Assembly (NCBI RefSeq): GCF_000721175.1
Contig: NZ_JOEZ01000032.1
Coordinates: 12,148 to 76,147, forward strand
Reading direction: 5' to 3'
Origin: Streptomyces anulatus
GTDB lineage: Bacteria > Actinomycetota > Actinomycetes > Streptomycetales > Streptomycetaceae
DNA length: 64,000 bases
Shown: piece by piece, positions 40,405-49,458 of the stretch
Numbering within the stretch: the first letter of the stretch is position 1
How the letters are laid out: every line of letters starts with the position of its first letter
Translations under genes and position numbers: made by a program
The notes under the pieces: generated by a model
The model's input: only the letters and a program-made list of their open reading frames with translations
Database searches by the model: none
What the model was told of the DNA's origin: nothing

Positions 40405-40496
40405 CCGTGGCCGCCGCGCCCGCGCTTCTCTCGCCCACGGCGAACGCTGGGCACCGATCCGCTGTCGTCCTCGCATCATCGAGGAAGGAGAAGCCC

Positions 40497-41399
40497 GTGA
40501 GGCTCAGAAGTCGCGGCCTGCTCACCGCGTCGGCCGCCCTGGCCGTGCTGTCGATCGGTGTTCCCGTTCCCGCTGCGGCGGCTGCTCCCACCCGCGGCAA
40601 CGTTCGTGAATCCGATCGCCCAGCAGCGCGCCGATCCGCACATCCACAAGCACACGGACGGCTTCTACTACTACACCGCGACCGTCCCCGCCTACGACCG
40701 CATCGTCCTGCGCCCCGCCACCACGCTGCAGGGGCTGTCGGCCGCCCCCGAGACGACGATCTGGACCAAGCACGCCAGCGGGGACATGGGGGGCACATCT
40801 GGGCTCCGGAGATCCACTTCATCGACGGCAAGTGGTACGTCTACTTCGCCGCGGCCCCCGCCGAAGACCCCTGGGCGATCCGTCCGTACGTACTCGAGTC
40901 GGGGTCCGCCGATCCGCTCACCGGCGCCTGGACCGAGAAGGGCCGGATCAGCCTGCCGCTGAACACGTTCTCCCCGGAAGCCACCACCTTCATGCACAAC
41001 GGCATCCGCTGCCTGAGCTGGGCACAGGCCGATCCCGCTGTCGGCGACGGCACGGGCATCCACATCGCCCGGATGTCCAACCCCTGGACCATCAGCGGCC
41101 GCCCCTCCCGTATGGCGTCCCCCACCCATGCGTGGGAGACCAAAGGCCACCGGGTCAATGAAGGGCCGGCCTTCATCAGCCAGGGCGACAAGGTCTTCAT
41201 GACCTTCTCCGCCAGTGCGACCGACAGCAATTACTGTCTGGGACTCCTGACGGCCGACCGGACGTCCGATCTGCTGAACCCCGCCTCCTGGTCCAAGAAA
41301 CCCACCCCCGTCTTCACCAGCAACGCGGCGACGAGCCAGTACGTGCAGCCGGTGAACTCGGCGCTGGACCGGGCCGACGCCACCTATGCCACCGCGTAG
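40497..41399 (+). pseudogene. Broken secreted GH43 alpha-L-arabinofuranosidase
   Basis: Starts at GTG 40497 after AGGAAGGAGAAG with a secretory signal (LLTASAALAVLSIGVPVPAA). The GH43 domain begins in another frame (FVNPIAQQRADPHIHKHTDG) and returns to the first frame near 40790 (HIWAPEIHFIDGKWYVYFAA; VNEGPAFISQGDKVFMTFSA), so two opposite one-base shifts lie near 40595 and 40790. The expected catalytic acids (Asp in ADPH, Asp/Glu in WAPE and NEGP) are all encoded. The 3' end is also abnormal: the family's GPGHN continuation after SNAATSQY is missing. It would have released arabinose from arabinan or arabinoxylan outside the cell. Confidence 0.8.
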
Positions 41400-41420
41400 G
41401 TGCCCGCTGCGGAATCCGGC

Positions 41421-41481
41421 ACCCGCCCCCCCTCCCTTGTGACGGTCGGGCGGGGCTCCTTCACAAGGGAGGGGGGCGGGT
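41421..41481. terminator. Bidirectional terminator between GH43 pseudogene and araA
   Basis: A 20-bp inverted repeat (acccgcccccc-tcccttgtg / cacaagggaggggggcgggt, one bulged C) with a 20-base loop, placed between convergent genes. Confidence 0.88.
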
Positions 41482-41497
41482 CACGCTTCGGTTCGGG

Positions 41498-42988
41498 TCA
41501 CATCCGCTGGGCCAGCCGGTGGTACGCCTGGTTCCAGCGCAGACGGTCCGCGAAGTCATGGGCCGTCGTGGTGCCGTCGATCATCACCAGTTCGGTGCCG
41601 GCCATCTGCGCGAAGTCACGTAGTACGTCCGAACCCACCGTGGTGAGGACCGTGTGGTGCGGGCCGCCGGCCATCAGCCAGCACTCGGCCGATGTGGACA
41701 GCGAAGGGCGCGGCTCCCACACCGCCCGCGCCACCGGCAGGCACGGAAGCGGCTCTTCCGGCAACACGACATCGATGTCGTTGGCCACCAGCCGGAATCG
41801 GTCGCCCATGTCGGCGAGGCCGATCACCGTGGCGGGGCCCGCGGCGGCGTCGAACACCAGGCGCACGGGGTCCTCACGCCCCCCGATCGACAAGGGGTGG
41901 ACCTCACAGGACGGCTGGGCGTCGGCGATCGAGGGGCACACCTCCAGCATGTGCGCGCCGAGGGTCCTGGGCGTACCGGGCCCGAAGTGGTAGGTGTAGT
42001 CCTCCATGAACGAAGCACGCGGGCCCATGGCCTTCGCGGCGGCGAGCAGTGCGGAGGTCTTCCAGTCGCCCTCGCCGCCGAAGCCGTAACCGTCGGCCAT
42101 GAGGCGCTGGACCGCCAGGCCGGGCAGTTGGCGCAGGCCGCCGAGGTCCTCGAAGTTGGTGGTGAAGGCGCCGAACCCGCCCTGGACGAGGAACCTACGC
42201 AGGCCGGCCTCGATGGCGGCCGCGTAGCGCAGCGAGGAGTGGCGATCGCCACCTGGCATCAACTCCCTTGCCAGGCTGTAGAGTTCGGAGTACTCGCCGA
42301 CGAGGTCGTCGATCTCCCCGGCGGTGACGGCGTCGACGAGTTCGACGAGGTCGTTGACACCGTAGGTGTTGACGCTGACGCCGAACCGGAGTTCCGCCTC
42401 CACCTTGTCGCCTTCGGTCACGGCAACGTCGCGCATGTTGTCGCCGAAGCGCGCCAGGCGGAGATCGCGCATGCGGTGGAAGCCGATGGCCGCCCGGACC
42501 CAGTCGTCGACCCGCCTGACGACCTCCGGATCGGACACATGACCCACCACGGTCTTGCGGGCCACCCCGATACGGGTCTGTATGTAGCCGAACTCGCGGT
42601 CGCCGTGGGCGGCCTGGTTGAGGTTCATGAAGTCCATGTCGATGGACGACCACGGCAGTTCCCGGTTGAGCTGGGTGTGCAGGTGCAGCAGTGGCTTACG
42701 CAACGCGTCGAGCCCGGAGATCCACATCTTCGCCGGAGAGAAGGTGTGCATCCACGCGATCACCCCGACACAGGCCGGGTCGGTGTTGGCCGCCTCCAGG
42801 GTCTGCCTGATGGCGGAGGCCTCGGTCAGGACCGGCTTCTTCACGATACCGGCGCCGAACCGTCCGGAAGCGGCCAGCATCTCCTGGATCCTGGCCGACT
42901 GCTCCGCCACCTGGTTCAGGGTCTCGGCACCGTAGAGGCGCTGGCTTCCCGTCAGGAACCAGATCTGCGGCTGGGTTGTGCTGTTCAT
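41498..42988 (-). CDS. araA: L-arabinose isomerase
   Basis: 496 aa, the normal length. It converts L-arabinose to L-ribulose, the first step of catabolism. Family motifs are clear: [12 protein letters not shown] at the start, [15 protein letters not shown] with Glu306, FMEDYTYHF with Glu329, and [12 protein letters not shown] with His346; these acids and His bind Mn and catalyse isomerisation in the family. ATG 42988 is preceded by GAGGGGAAG. It is the last gene of the araB-araD-araA operon, 19 bp after araD, and is followed by the strong terminator. Confidence 0.97.
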   Translation of the reverse strand: MNSTTQPQIWFLTGSQRLYGAETLNQVAEQSARIQEMLAASGRFGAGIVKKPVLTEASAIRQTLEAANTDPACVGVIAWMHTFSPAKMWISGLDALRKPLLHLHTQLNRELPWSSIDMDFMNLNQAAHGDREFGYIQTRIGVARKTVVGHVSDPEVVRRVDDWVRAAIGFHRMRDLRLARFGDNMRDVAVTEGDKVEAELRFGVSVNTYGVNDLVELVDAVTAGEIDDLVGEYSELYSLARELMPGGDRHSSLRYAAAIEAGLRRFLVQGGFGAFTTNFEDLGGLRQLPGLAVQRLMADGYGFGGEGDWKTSALLAAAKAMGPRASFMEDYTYHFGPGTPRTLGAHMLEVCPSIADAQPSCEVHPLSIGGREDPVRLVFDAAAGPATVIGLADMGDRFRLVANDIDVVLPEEPLPCLPVARAVWEPRPSLSTSAECWLMAGGPHHTVLTTVGSDVLRDFAQMAGTELVMIDGTTTAHDFADRLRWNQAYHRLAQRM

Positions 42989-43007
42989 CGGTCTTCCCCT
43001 CGTGGGC

Positions 43008-43670
43008 TCACTGGCCGTAGACGTTCTGGTATCGCTCGTAGAGCCGGTCCACGGCGGCCGGGTCGATGGCGTCCGGGGTACCCAGCTGGTGGGCGAAGTG
43101 GACGGTGCGGGCCACGTCCTCGACCATGACGGCCGCCTTCACGGCCGAACGCGCGTCCCGGCCGACGGTGAAGGGGCCGTGGCTGCGCATCAGGACAGCG
43201 GGCGAGCGGCTGTCACGGAGGGTGTCCACGATGCCGCGTCCGATGGAGTCGTCGCCGATGAGCGCGAAGGGGCCCACCGGAACCTCGCCGCCGAACTCGT
43301 CGGCGATCATGGTCAGGACACACGGGATGGGTTCGCCTCGCGCGGCCCAAGCGGTGGCGTAGGGCGAGTGCGTGTGAACCACGCCGCCGACCTCGGGCAT
43401 GTGCCGGTAGACGTAGGCGTGGGCAGCGGTGTCCGAGGACGGCGCCAGGTCGCCTTCCACAAGTTTGCCGTGCAGGTCGGTCACGACCATGGAGTCCGGA
43501 CTCAGGTCGTCGTAGGACACACCGGAGGGCTTGATGACCATGAGGTCCTCCCCCGGAACGCGGGCCGAGACGTTTCCGGCGGTCCAGATCACCAGCCCGT
43601 ACCGCGTCAGTTCGCGGTGCAGGTCAGCGACGGTCTGCCGGAGGTTCTTCACGCTGTCGACGGCGCCCAT
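43008..43670 (-). CDS. araD: L-ribulose-5-phosphate 4-epimerase
   Basis: 220-aa class II aldolase/adducin-fold enzyme. Substrate and metal motifs are visible: [35 protein letters not shown] (zinc-binding His pair) and RSHGPFTVG (third His). It converts L-ribulose-5-P to D-xylulose-5-P, which feeds the pentose-phosphate pathway. ATG 43670 overlaps the araB stop by one base (TGATG) with GGAGA upstream; GTG 43673 is an alternative start. Confidence 0.95.
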   Translation of the reverse strand: MGAVDSVKNLRQTVADLHRELTRYGLVIWTAGNVSARVPGEDLMVIKPSGVSYDDLSPDSMVVTDLHGKLVEGDLAPSSDTAAHAYVYRHMPEVGGVVHTHSPYATAWAARGEPIPCVLTMIADEFGGEVPVGPFALIGDDSIGRGIVDTLRDSRSPAVLMRSHGPFTVGRDARSAVKAAVMVEDVARTVHFAHQLGTPDAIDPAAVDRLYERYQNVYGQ

Positions 43671-45346
43671 CACTTCTCCTTCGATTCGATGGCGGAGCGG
43701 CGTATGGCCCGCAGTCTGCGCATGACGTCGTTGCCGCCCCGGCCGAAGTGGTCGTGCAGGGCGACGTACTCGGCGAAGAGGCGGTCGTAGGCGGCGGCTT
43801 CCGCGGGGCGGGGATGGTAGACGGCTCGGTCGACCGAGCCCATGGCGGTAGCGGCGGCTCGGACATCGCGGTGCGCACCCGCGGCCACCGCCGCGTGGAG
43901 CGCCGACCCGAGGGCCGGCCCCTGGGCGGACCGGATGATCGACAGCGGCAGGCCGAGGACGTCGGAATAGAGCTGCATCAGGAACGTGTTGCGCACCAGG
44001 CCGCCGGCGACGATGAGTTCGTGGACGGGCACGCCCGCGGTGGTCAAGGTCTCCACGATCGTGCGCGTGCCGAACGCGGTGGCTTCGAGCAGAGCCCGGT
44101 AGATGTCCTCGGGCCGGGTGGAGAGGGTCTGCCCCAGAACCATTCCGGACAGCTCGTGGTCGACCAGCACCGAACGGTTGCCGCTGTGCCAGTCGAGGGC
44201 GATCAGCCCGTGCTCACCGACTTTCTGGTTCGCGGCCAGTTCGGTGAGCAGTTCATGGACGGACAGGCCGCGTTCCCGAGCCTGTGCGTGGTAACCCTCG
44301 GGCACCTGGTGGTCGACGTACCAGGCGAAGATGTCGCCCACTCCGCTCTGTCCGGCCTCGTAACCCCACAGGCCGTCGACGATGCCCCCGTCGACCACGC
44401 CGCACATGCCGGGGACCTCGCGCAAGGTGTCACTGTTGAGGACGTGACAGGTGGACGTACCCATGATCGCGACCAGCTGACCGGGCTCCACGGCCCCGGC
44501 CGCCGGAGCGGTGACATGTGCGTCGACGTTTCCGACGGCGACCGCGATGCCCTGCGGCAGCCCGGTCCAGGCCGCGGCCTCGGCGCTCAGAGCGCCGGCC
44601 CGGTCGCCGAGCCGGCCGATCGGCTGATCCAGCTTCTCCGTCACGAAGTCGCCGAAGGCGGGGTTCAGTTCGGCGAGGAAGTCCGCGGCGGGGTACTCGC
44701 CGTCCTGGCGCATTCCTTTGTAACCGGCGCTGCAGGCGTTGCGTACGTACGCCCCGGTGAGCCGCCAGACGATCCAGTCGGCGGCCTCCACCCACCGGTC
44801 CATGGTGGCGTACACCTCGGGCGCCTCCTCCAGCATCTGCAGCGCCTTGGCGAACTCCCACTCCGAGGAGATCAGCCCTCCGTACCGCGACAGCCACTTC
44901 TCCCCGCGCGCCCGCGCCAGGGCGTTGATCCGGTCGGCCTGTGGCTGGGCGGCGTGGTGGCGCCAGAGCTTGACGTACGCGTGGGGATCCCCGGCGAGTT
45001 CAGGCAGGTCGCACAGCGGGGTTCCGTCCTCGGTGGTCGGCACCATCGTGCAGGCGGTGAAGTCGGTCCCGATCCCGATCACACGAGCTGGATCGACCCC
45101 GGCGTCCGCGATCGCGGCCGGGACGGCGATCCGCAGAACGTCGAGATAGTCCTCGGGAACCTGTAGCGCCCAGTCGGGCGGCAAGCTCTGGCCCGTCGCG
45201 GGCAGGGCCCGGTCGATGACGCCGTGACGGTAGGCATGGACACCCGCGCCCAGTTCGGCCCCGTCCCGGACCCGCACCACTACGGCGCGTCCGGACAGCG
45301 TGCCGTAGTCGACACCGACCACGAGGGAGTCAGGTTCGTCGGCCAT
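43670..45346 (-). CDS. araB: Ribulokinase
   Basis: 558-aa FGGY-family kinase. N-terminal GVDYGTLSGRAVVV is the sugar-kinase phosphate motif; GTDFTAC, GLWGYEAGQSGVGDIFAWYV and the C-terminal LIVAGGLVRNTFLMQLYSD are typical of AraB. It phosphorylates L-ribulose with ATP. ATG 45346 follows AAAGGTGG. A near-perfect operator-like palindrome lies 39-52 bp upstream, so this gene heads the araBDA operon. The longer open frame upstream crosses that operator and is rejected. Confidence 0.95.
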   Translation of the reverse strand: MADEPDSLVVGVDYGTLSGRAVVVRVRDGAELGAGVHAYRHGVIDRALPATGQSLPPDWALQVPEDYLDVLRIAVPAAIADAGVDPARVIGIGTDFTACTMVPTTEDGTPLCDLPELAGDPHAYVKLWRHHAAQPQADRINALARARGEKWLSRYGGLISSEWEFAKALQMLEEAPEVYATMDRWVEAADWIVWRLTGAYVRNACSAGYKGMRQDGEYPAADFLAELNPAFGDFVTEKLDQPIGRLGDRAGALSAEAAAWTGLPQGIAVAVGNVDAHVTAPAAGAVEPGQLVAIMGTSTCHVLNSDTLREVPGMCGVVDGGIVDGLWGYEAGQSGVGDIFAWYVDHQVPEGYHAQARERGLSVHELLTELAANQKVGEHGLIALDWHSGNRSVLVDHELSGMVLGQTLSTRPEDIYRALLEATAFGTRTIVETLTTAGVPVHELIVAGGLVRNTFLMQLYSDVLGLPLSIIRSAQGPALGSALHAAVAAGAHRDVRAAATAMGSVDRAVYHPRPAEAAAYDRLFAEYVALHDHFGRGGNDVMRRLRAIRRSAIESKEK

Positions 45347-45384
45347 GAAGCCACCTTTGATCGTTCGTCGAAGGACACCCGAAG

Positions 45385-45398
45385 TGTTATCGCTAACA
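45385..45398. promoter_or_regulatory. Operator-like site of araBDA
   Basis: TGTTATCGCTAACA, palindromic in 12 of 14 positions and the best match to the shared pattern TGTTAGCGCTAACA. It sits 39 bp upstream of the araB start, where a LacI-type repressor would block transcription. Confidence 0.75.
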
Positions 45399-45486
45399 AT
45401 CTGCCCGTCAAGGCATCCGCTCACAGCAATGTCTAGGCATGTGAGCGTGCTCAGGTAGGGATTCGAGAGATCGACCGGGGCGTGGG

Positions 45487-46518
45487 TCAGCCGCGCGGAG
45501 CCGCGACGCTCTCCCGCGGGATGAGGGTGGGGTTGAGTGTGCGCAGCGAAGCCCCTGACTCGCCCTCGATCCGGGCCAGCAGAAGATTGAGGGTCTCGGT
45601 GGCCACCCCGTCGAAGTCCGGGCGCACCGTGGTCAACGGGGGCGAGAAGAACTCGGCCTCGGGCACGTCGTCGAAACCGACGATGCTCACGTCGCCAGGG
45701 ACGCAACGGCCCCGCTCAGCCATGGCGCGGATGGCACCGAGGGCCAGATGGTCATTGGCCGCGAACACCGCGGTCACATCCGGCATGCGGGCCAGCATCT
45801 GGCCCGCGCGGTAGCCGGAGGACGCGCTCCAGTCCGCGGAACTGACCGGTGGAATCTCCGCACCGGCCTCCTGCAGAGCACGCTGCCACCCGCGCGCCCG
45901 GCCCGCGGCGTCGAACCAGTCCGGCGGACCTGAGATGTGCCACACGGTCTCGTGCCCCGCGTCGAGCAGGTGCCGGGTGGCGGCGAAGGCTCCCGCCTCC
46001 TGGTCGACCGTGACCAGCGCTCCGCCCCGGTCGGGGTCCCCGTCGACGGCAACGAGCGGAACATCGGCCGGGATCTCCGCCAGCGCCTCGTCGGCGGATG
46101 CCGTGGGTGCGATGACCACGATGCCGGCGACCCGCTGGTCGCGGTGGTGCTCCACCGCCGCGGCGATGGATGAGCGGTCAAGGACACGCACCCGTCGCAC
46201 GCTCACCTCGAAGCCCTGGGCCGCTGCGGCCAGTTCGAAGGCTGCCAGCATCGAGGTGGGCCCGTACAGGGTCGAGTTCTGCGCCACCACGCCGATCTGC
46301 TGGGACCGGCCGGTCACCAGGGTGCGCGCGGCACGGTTGGGCCGGTACCCGAGCTCGGTGATCGCGGCACGCACCCTCAGCCGCGTCTGCTCCCGGACGT
46401 TGGGGTGCCCGTTGAGGACGCGGGAGACCGTCTGGTGGGAGACCCCGGCGAGCCGTGCCACATCCGTCATCGCCGGCTCGCGTACCCGGGTAGCCGCCGA
46501 GGGGTCCTCCACCTGCAT
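45487..46518 (-). CDS. araR: LacI-family repressor of arabinose genes (AraR-like)
   Basis: 343 aa. N-terminal LacI helix-turn-helix (MTDVARLAGVSHQTVSRVLN) and hinge (LGYRPNRAARTLVTGRS), then a periplasmic-binding-like effector domain (IGVVAQNSTLYGP; VFAANDHLALGAIRAMAE; VSIVGFDDVPEAEFFSPPLT). It lies between araBDA and the second transporter, and palindromes of one pattern precede all units. The likely effector is L-arabinose or a phosphorylated derivative (inferred). The start is uncertain: ATG 46518 was chosen, but the AGGAG site is very close to it. A palindrome 174 bp upstream suggests autoregulation. Confidence 0.88.
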   Translation of the reverse strand: MQVEDPSAATRVREPAMTDVARLAGVSHQTVSRVLNGHPNVREQTRLRVRAAITELGYRPNRAARTLVTGRSQQIGVVAQNSTLYGPTSMLAAFELAAAAQGFEVSVRRVRVLDRSSIAAAVEHHRDQRVAGIVVIAPTASADEALAEIPADVPLVAVDGDPDRGGALVTVDQEAGAFAATRHLLDAGHETVWHISGPPDWFDAAGRARGWQRALQEAGAEIPPVSSADWSASSGYRAGQMLARMPDVTAVFAANDHLALGAIRAMAERGRCVPGDVSIVGFDDVPEAEFFSPPLTTVRPDFDGVATETLNLLLARIEGESGASLRTLNPTLIPRESVAAPRG

Positions 46519-46691
46519 CTCCTGACTCCGCCGTTCCTGCCGGCCCGACACCTGTGAGGGACCACGCAGGGACACGCCACCTTGAACCTTAACCAGGCCA
46601 GGGGGCAGACAACCAGCTCCCCCCTCCTCGCGTCCGTCGGAATCCGGATGCGAGGCGCTCCAAGCCTCTTGGTCCTCAGGAACGCTTGAAC

Positions 46692-46705
46692 AATGAGCGT
46701 TAACA
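46692..46705. promoter_or_regulatory. Operator-like site, araR side
   Basis: AATGAGCGTTAACA, one strong half-site (GTTAACA) and one weak half, matching 10 of 14 positions of TGTTAGCGCTAACA. It lies 174 bp upstream of the assigned araR start. Confidence 0.5.
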
Positions 46706-46770
46706 TGTCGCGCCCAAACCCCTGCCCCAGGCAAGCATAACTGCGGCGTTCCAGGGGTTGACTGGGCAGA

Positions 46771-46784
46771 TGTGAGCGCTCACT
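46771..46784. promoter_or_regulatory. Operator-like site upstream of the ytfQ-like operon
   Basis: TGTGAGCGCTCACT, palindromic except for the outer pair and matching 11 of 14 positions of TGTTAGCGCTAACA. It lies 73 bp before the binding-protein start. Confidence 0.6.
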
Positions 46785-46856
46785 CTGATGCACCAGTGAC
46801 TCCGGTCACGCAAAGCTCGCCACCCCGAGTGAGCACGGTTGAGCACGGAGGAAGCA

Positions 46857-47831
46857 GTGTTGAAGAAGATCGCCACGGGTGTCAGCGTTCTGCTGCTCGC
46901 CACACTGACGGCGTGTGGCTCGGGCAGCACCTCGAGCAAGGACGGCGACAGCGGCGAGGCCGGCGAGATCACCATGGGCTTCGCCCAGGTCGGCGCTGAG
47001 AGCGGCTGGCGCACGGCCAACACCAAGTCCGTCCAGCAGTCCGCGAAGACCGCGGGTGTCGAGCTGAAGTTCTCCGACGCTCAGCAGAAGCAGGAGAACC
47101 AGATCAAGGCCATCCGCTCCTACATCCAGCAGAAGGTCGATGTGATCGCTTTCAGCCCGGTGGTGGAGACCGGCTGGGACGCGGTGCTGCTGGAGGCCAA
47201 GCGGGCCCGCATCCCGGTGATCCTGACCGACCGCGCGGTCGACTCCGACGACGACACCCTGTACGAGACGTTCCTCGGCTCCGACTTCGTCGAGGAGGGC
47301 GAGAAGGCCGGCGAGTGGCTCGTCGAGAACACCAAGGGTCCTGTCAACGTGGTGGAACTGCAGGGCACCACCGGCGCCGCGCCCGCCATCGACCGCAAGA
47401 AGGGCTTCGAGGAGAAGATCGCCGCACGCCCGGACATCAGGATCAAGGCATCCCAGAGCGGTGACTTCACCCGCTCCGGCGGCAAGCAGGTCATGGAGGC
47501 CTTCCTCCGCTCCAACCCCGACGTCGACGTCGTCTACGCCCACAACGACGACATGGGCCTGGGCGCCATCGAAGCCATCAAGGCCGCCGGCAAGAAGCCC
47601 GGCAAGGACATCAAGATCATCACTGTTGACGCCGTCAAGGACGGGATGCAGGCCTTGGCCGACGGGGAGATCAACTACATCGTCGAATGCAATCCGCTCC
47701 TCGGCGACCAGCTCATGGACCTCGCCAGGAAGGTCGTGGACGGCGAGAAGGTACCCAAGCGGGTGGTCACCGAGGAGACCACCTTCACGCCCGAGCAGGC
47801 GAAGAAGGCGCTGCCCGACCGGCAGTACTGA
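46857..47831 (+). CDS. ytfQ: YtfQ-like furanose-binding lipoprotein
   Basis: 324 aa from GTG 46857 with GGAGGA five to six bases upstream. Lipoprotein signal with lipobox LTAC. The mature start (TMGFAQVGAESGWRTANTKS) and NQIKAIRSYIQQKVDVIAFS are very close to the galactofuranose-binding protein YtfQ. It feeds the YtfRT-YjfF transporter. In this arabinose regulon the ligand could be L-arabinofuranose rather than galactofuranose (inference). A hairpin in the gap to the ATPase may give the binding protein higher expression. Confidence 0.9.
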   Translation: MLKKIATGVSVLLLATLTACGSGSTSSKDGDSGEAGEITMGFAQVGAESGWRTANTKSVQQSAKTAGVELKFSDAQQKQENQIKAIRSYIQQKVDVIAFSPVVETGWDAVLLEAKRARIPVILTDRAVDSDDDTLYETFLGSDFVEEGEKAGEWLVENTKGPVNVVELQGTTGAAPAIDRKKGFEEKIAARPDIRIKASQSGDFTRSGGKQVMEAFLRSNPDVDVVYAHNDDMGLGAIEAIKAAGKKPGKDIKIITVDAVKDGMQALADGEINYIVECNPLLGDQLMDLARKVVDGEKVPKRVVTEETTFTPEQAKKALPDRQY

Positions 47832-47847
47832 TCGCAGAACTCCGGTT

Positions 47848-47880
47848 CCTGCCGCCGCGCCCCTCGTGGCGGTGGCAGGG
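47848..47880 (+). promoter_or_regulatory. Intra-operon hairpin
   Basis: Imperfect inverted repeat (cctgccgccgcgcc / gtggcggtggcagg) between the binding-protein and ATPase genes. Such hairpins often protect the upstream mRNA or partly terminate transcription, favouring the binding protein. Confidence 0.5.
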
Positions 47881-47907
47881 GCTGTACCCACGACGAAAGC
47901 ACTGGTC

Positions 47908-49458
47908 ATGACCGATTCCTCAGCGCTCACCGGCACCCCGGTGGTCGACATGCGCGACATCAGCGTCGAGTTTCCCGGCGTCAAAGCTCTCTCGGGCGTC
48001 GACTTCCGCCTGCTGCCCGGTGAAGTGCACGCCCTGATGGGCGAGAACGGGGCAGGCAAGTCCACCCTCATCAAGGCACTCACCGGCGTGCACCCTCCGA
48101 CGACAGGCGTCATACACCTGCACGGCCAACCGGTCGCTTTCGACGCGCCCGGCCAAGCGCAGGATGCCGGGATCAGCACCGTTTACCAGGAGGTCAATCT
48201 CCTGCCGAACCTCTCGGTGGCGGAGAACATCCTGCTGGGCCGCGAGCCACGCCGGCTGGGACACATCGACGGACGGGCCATGCGCGCGCGGGCGAAGGAA
48301 CTGCTCACCCGCGTCGGCCTGTCCATCGACACCGCCTCTCTTCTGGGCTCCCACCCCATCGCGGTGCAGCAACTCGTGGCGATCGCGAGGGCACTGGTCG
48401 TGGACGCACGCGTCCTGGTTCTGGACGAACCCACGTCCAGCCTTGACGGCGACGAGGTCGCCGAGCTCTTCCGCATCGTGCGCGTGCTGCGCGACGACGG
48501 AGTCGCCATCCTGTTCGTCTCCCACTTCCTCGACCAGGTCTACGAGATCGCCGACCGCATGACCGTCCTGCGAAACGGTTCACTCGTCGGCGAATACCTG
48601 CCTTCCGAGATGAACCACATCGAACTTGTCGCAGCGATGCTCGGCCGCGAACTGGGAGTGCTGGAGGAGGTGCAACGGCGCTCGGAGGCCCGGGCTCCCG
48701 GCGCTGCGCCGCTGCTCAGCGCCGTGGCCCTGGGCCGCACGGGAGCGATCGCCCCCGTCGACCTGGAGATCCACGCCGGGGAGGTCGTCGGTCTGGCCGG
48801 TCTGCTCGGTTCGGGCCGCACGGAACTGGCCCGCATGCTCTTCGGCGCGGACCGCGCGCATACCGGGACTCTCACGTTCAACGGCAGGGAGCACCGCCCC
48901 CGCGGCCCCCGGGCGATGATCGCCCAGGGCGTGGCCTTCTGCTCCGAGGACCGCAAGGCCGAAGGGGTCGTCGCCGACCTCAGCATCCGCGACAACCTCG
49001 TGCTCGCCCTGCAGGCCGCCCGGGGGTGGGCACGCCCCATCCCACGGCGCACCTCCGACGCTCTGGTGAAGGAGTACATAGCGAAGCTGGACATCCGCCC
49101 TGCCGACCCCGACGCCATCATGAGCACCCTTTCCGGCGGAAACCAGCAGAAGGTGCTACTCGCACGCTGGCTGGTCACCCGGCCCCGGCTGCTCATCCTC
49201 GACGAACCCACCCGGGGCATCGACGTCGGCGCCAAGGCGCACATTCAGAAGCTGGTGGCCGACCTCGCCGGTGAGGGAATGGCGGTGCTGTTCATCTCCG
49301 CCGAACTGGAAGAAGTGGTACGCGTGTCCGACCGGGTCGTCGTCCTGCGCGATCGGCACAAGGCAGCCGAACTGACCGGGCAGGACGTTACGGTGGACAA
49401 GATCATGTCTGTGATCGCCGCTCCGAGCGACAACCACACCGCGGCGGTGGCCTCATGA
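47908..49458 (+). CDS. ytfR: YtfR-like sugar ABC transporter ATPase
   Basis: 516 aa with two ABC domains. The first has GENGAGKST (45-53) and LDEPTSSLDGDE, but lacks a clear LSGGQ, having HPIAVQQLVAIARA in that position as in other monosaccharide ATPases. The second has [23 protein letters not shown] and LDEPTRGIDVGAK. ATG 47908 is chosen; no strong ribosome site is seen. Its stop overlaps the next start (ATGA). Confidence 0.9.
   Translation: MTDSSALTGTPVVDMRDISVEFPGVKALSGVDFRLLPGEVHALMGENGAGKSTLIKALTGVHPPTTGVIHLHGQPVAFDAPGQAQDAGISTVYQEVNLLPNLSVAENILLGREPRRLGHIDGRAMRARAKELLTRVGLSIDTASLLGSHPIAVQQLVAIARALVVDARVLVLDEPTSSLDGDEVAELFRIVRVLRDDGVAILFVSHFLDQVYEIADRMTVLRNGSLVGEYLPSEMNHIELVAAMLGRELGVLEEVQRRSEARAPGAAPLLSAVALGRTGAIAPVDLEIHAGEVVGLAGLLGSGRTELARMLFGADRAHTGTLTFNGREHRPRGPRAMIAQGVAFCSEDRKAEGVVADLSIRDNLVLALQAARGWARPIPRRTSDALVKEYIAKLDIRPADPDAIMSTLSGGNQQKVLLARWLVTRPRLLILDEPTRGIDVGAKAHIQKLVADLAGEGMAVLFISAELEEVVRVSDRVVVLRDRHKAAELTGQDVTVDKIMSVIAAPSDNHTAAVAS

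Larger units (their letters stand above)
46519..46856. other. Divergent regulatory region araR / ytfQ-like gene
   Basis: 338 bp without a gene. It contains two operator-like palindromes (46692-46705 and 46771-46784) and should hold divergent promoters. Confidence 0.6.

Noticed and set aside
41421..41481. Possible transposon terminal inverted repeat
   Set aside because: Position between convergent genes with a 20-base loop fits a terminator; no transposase lies between the arms.
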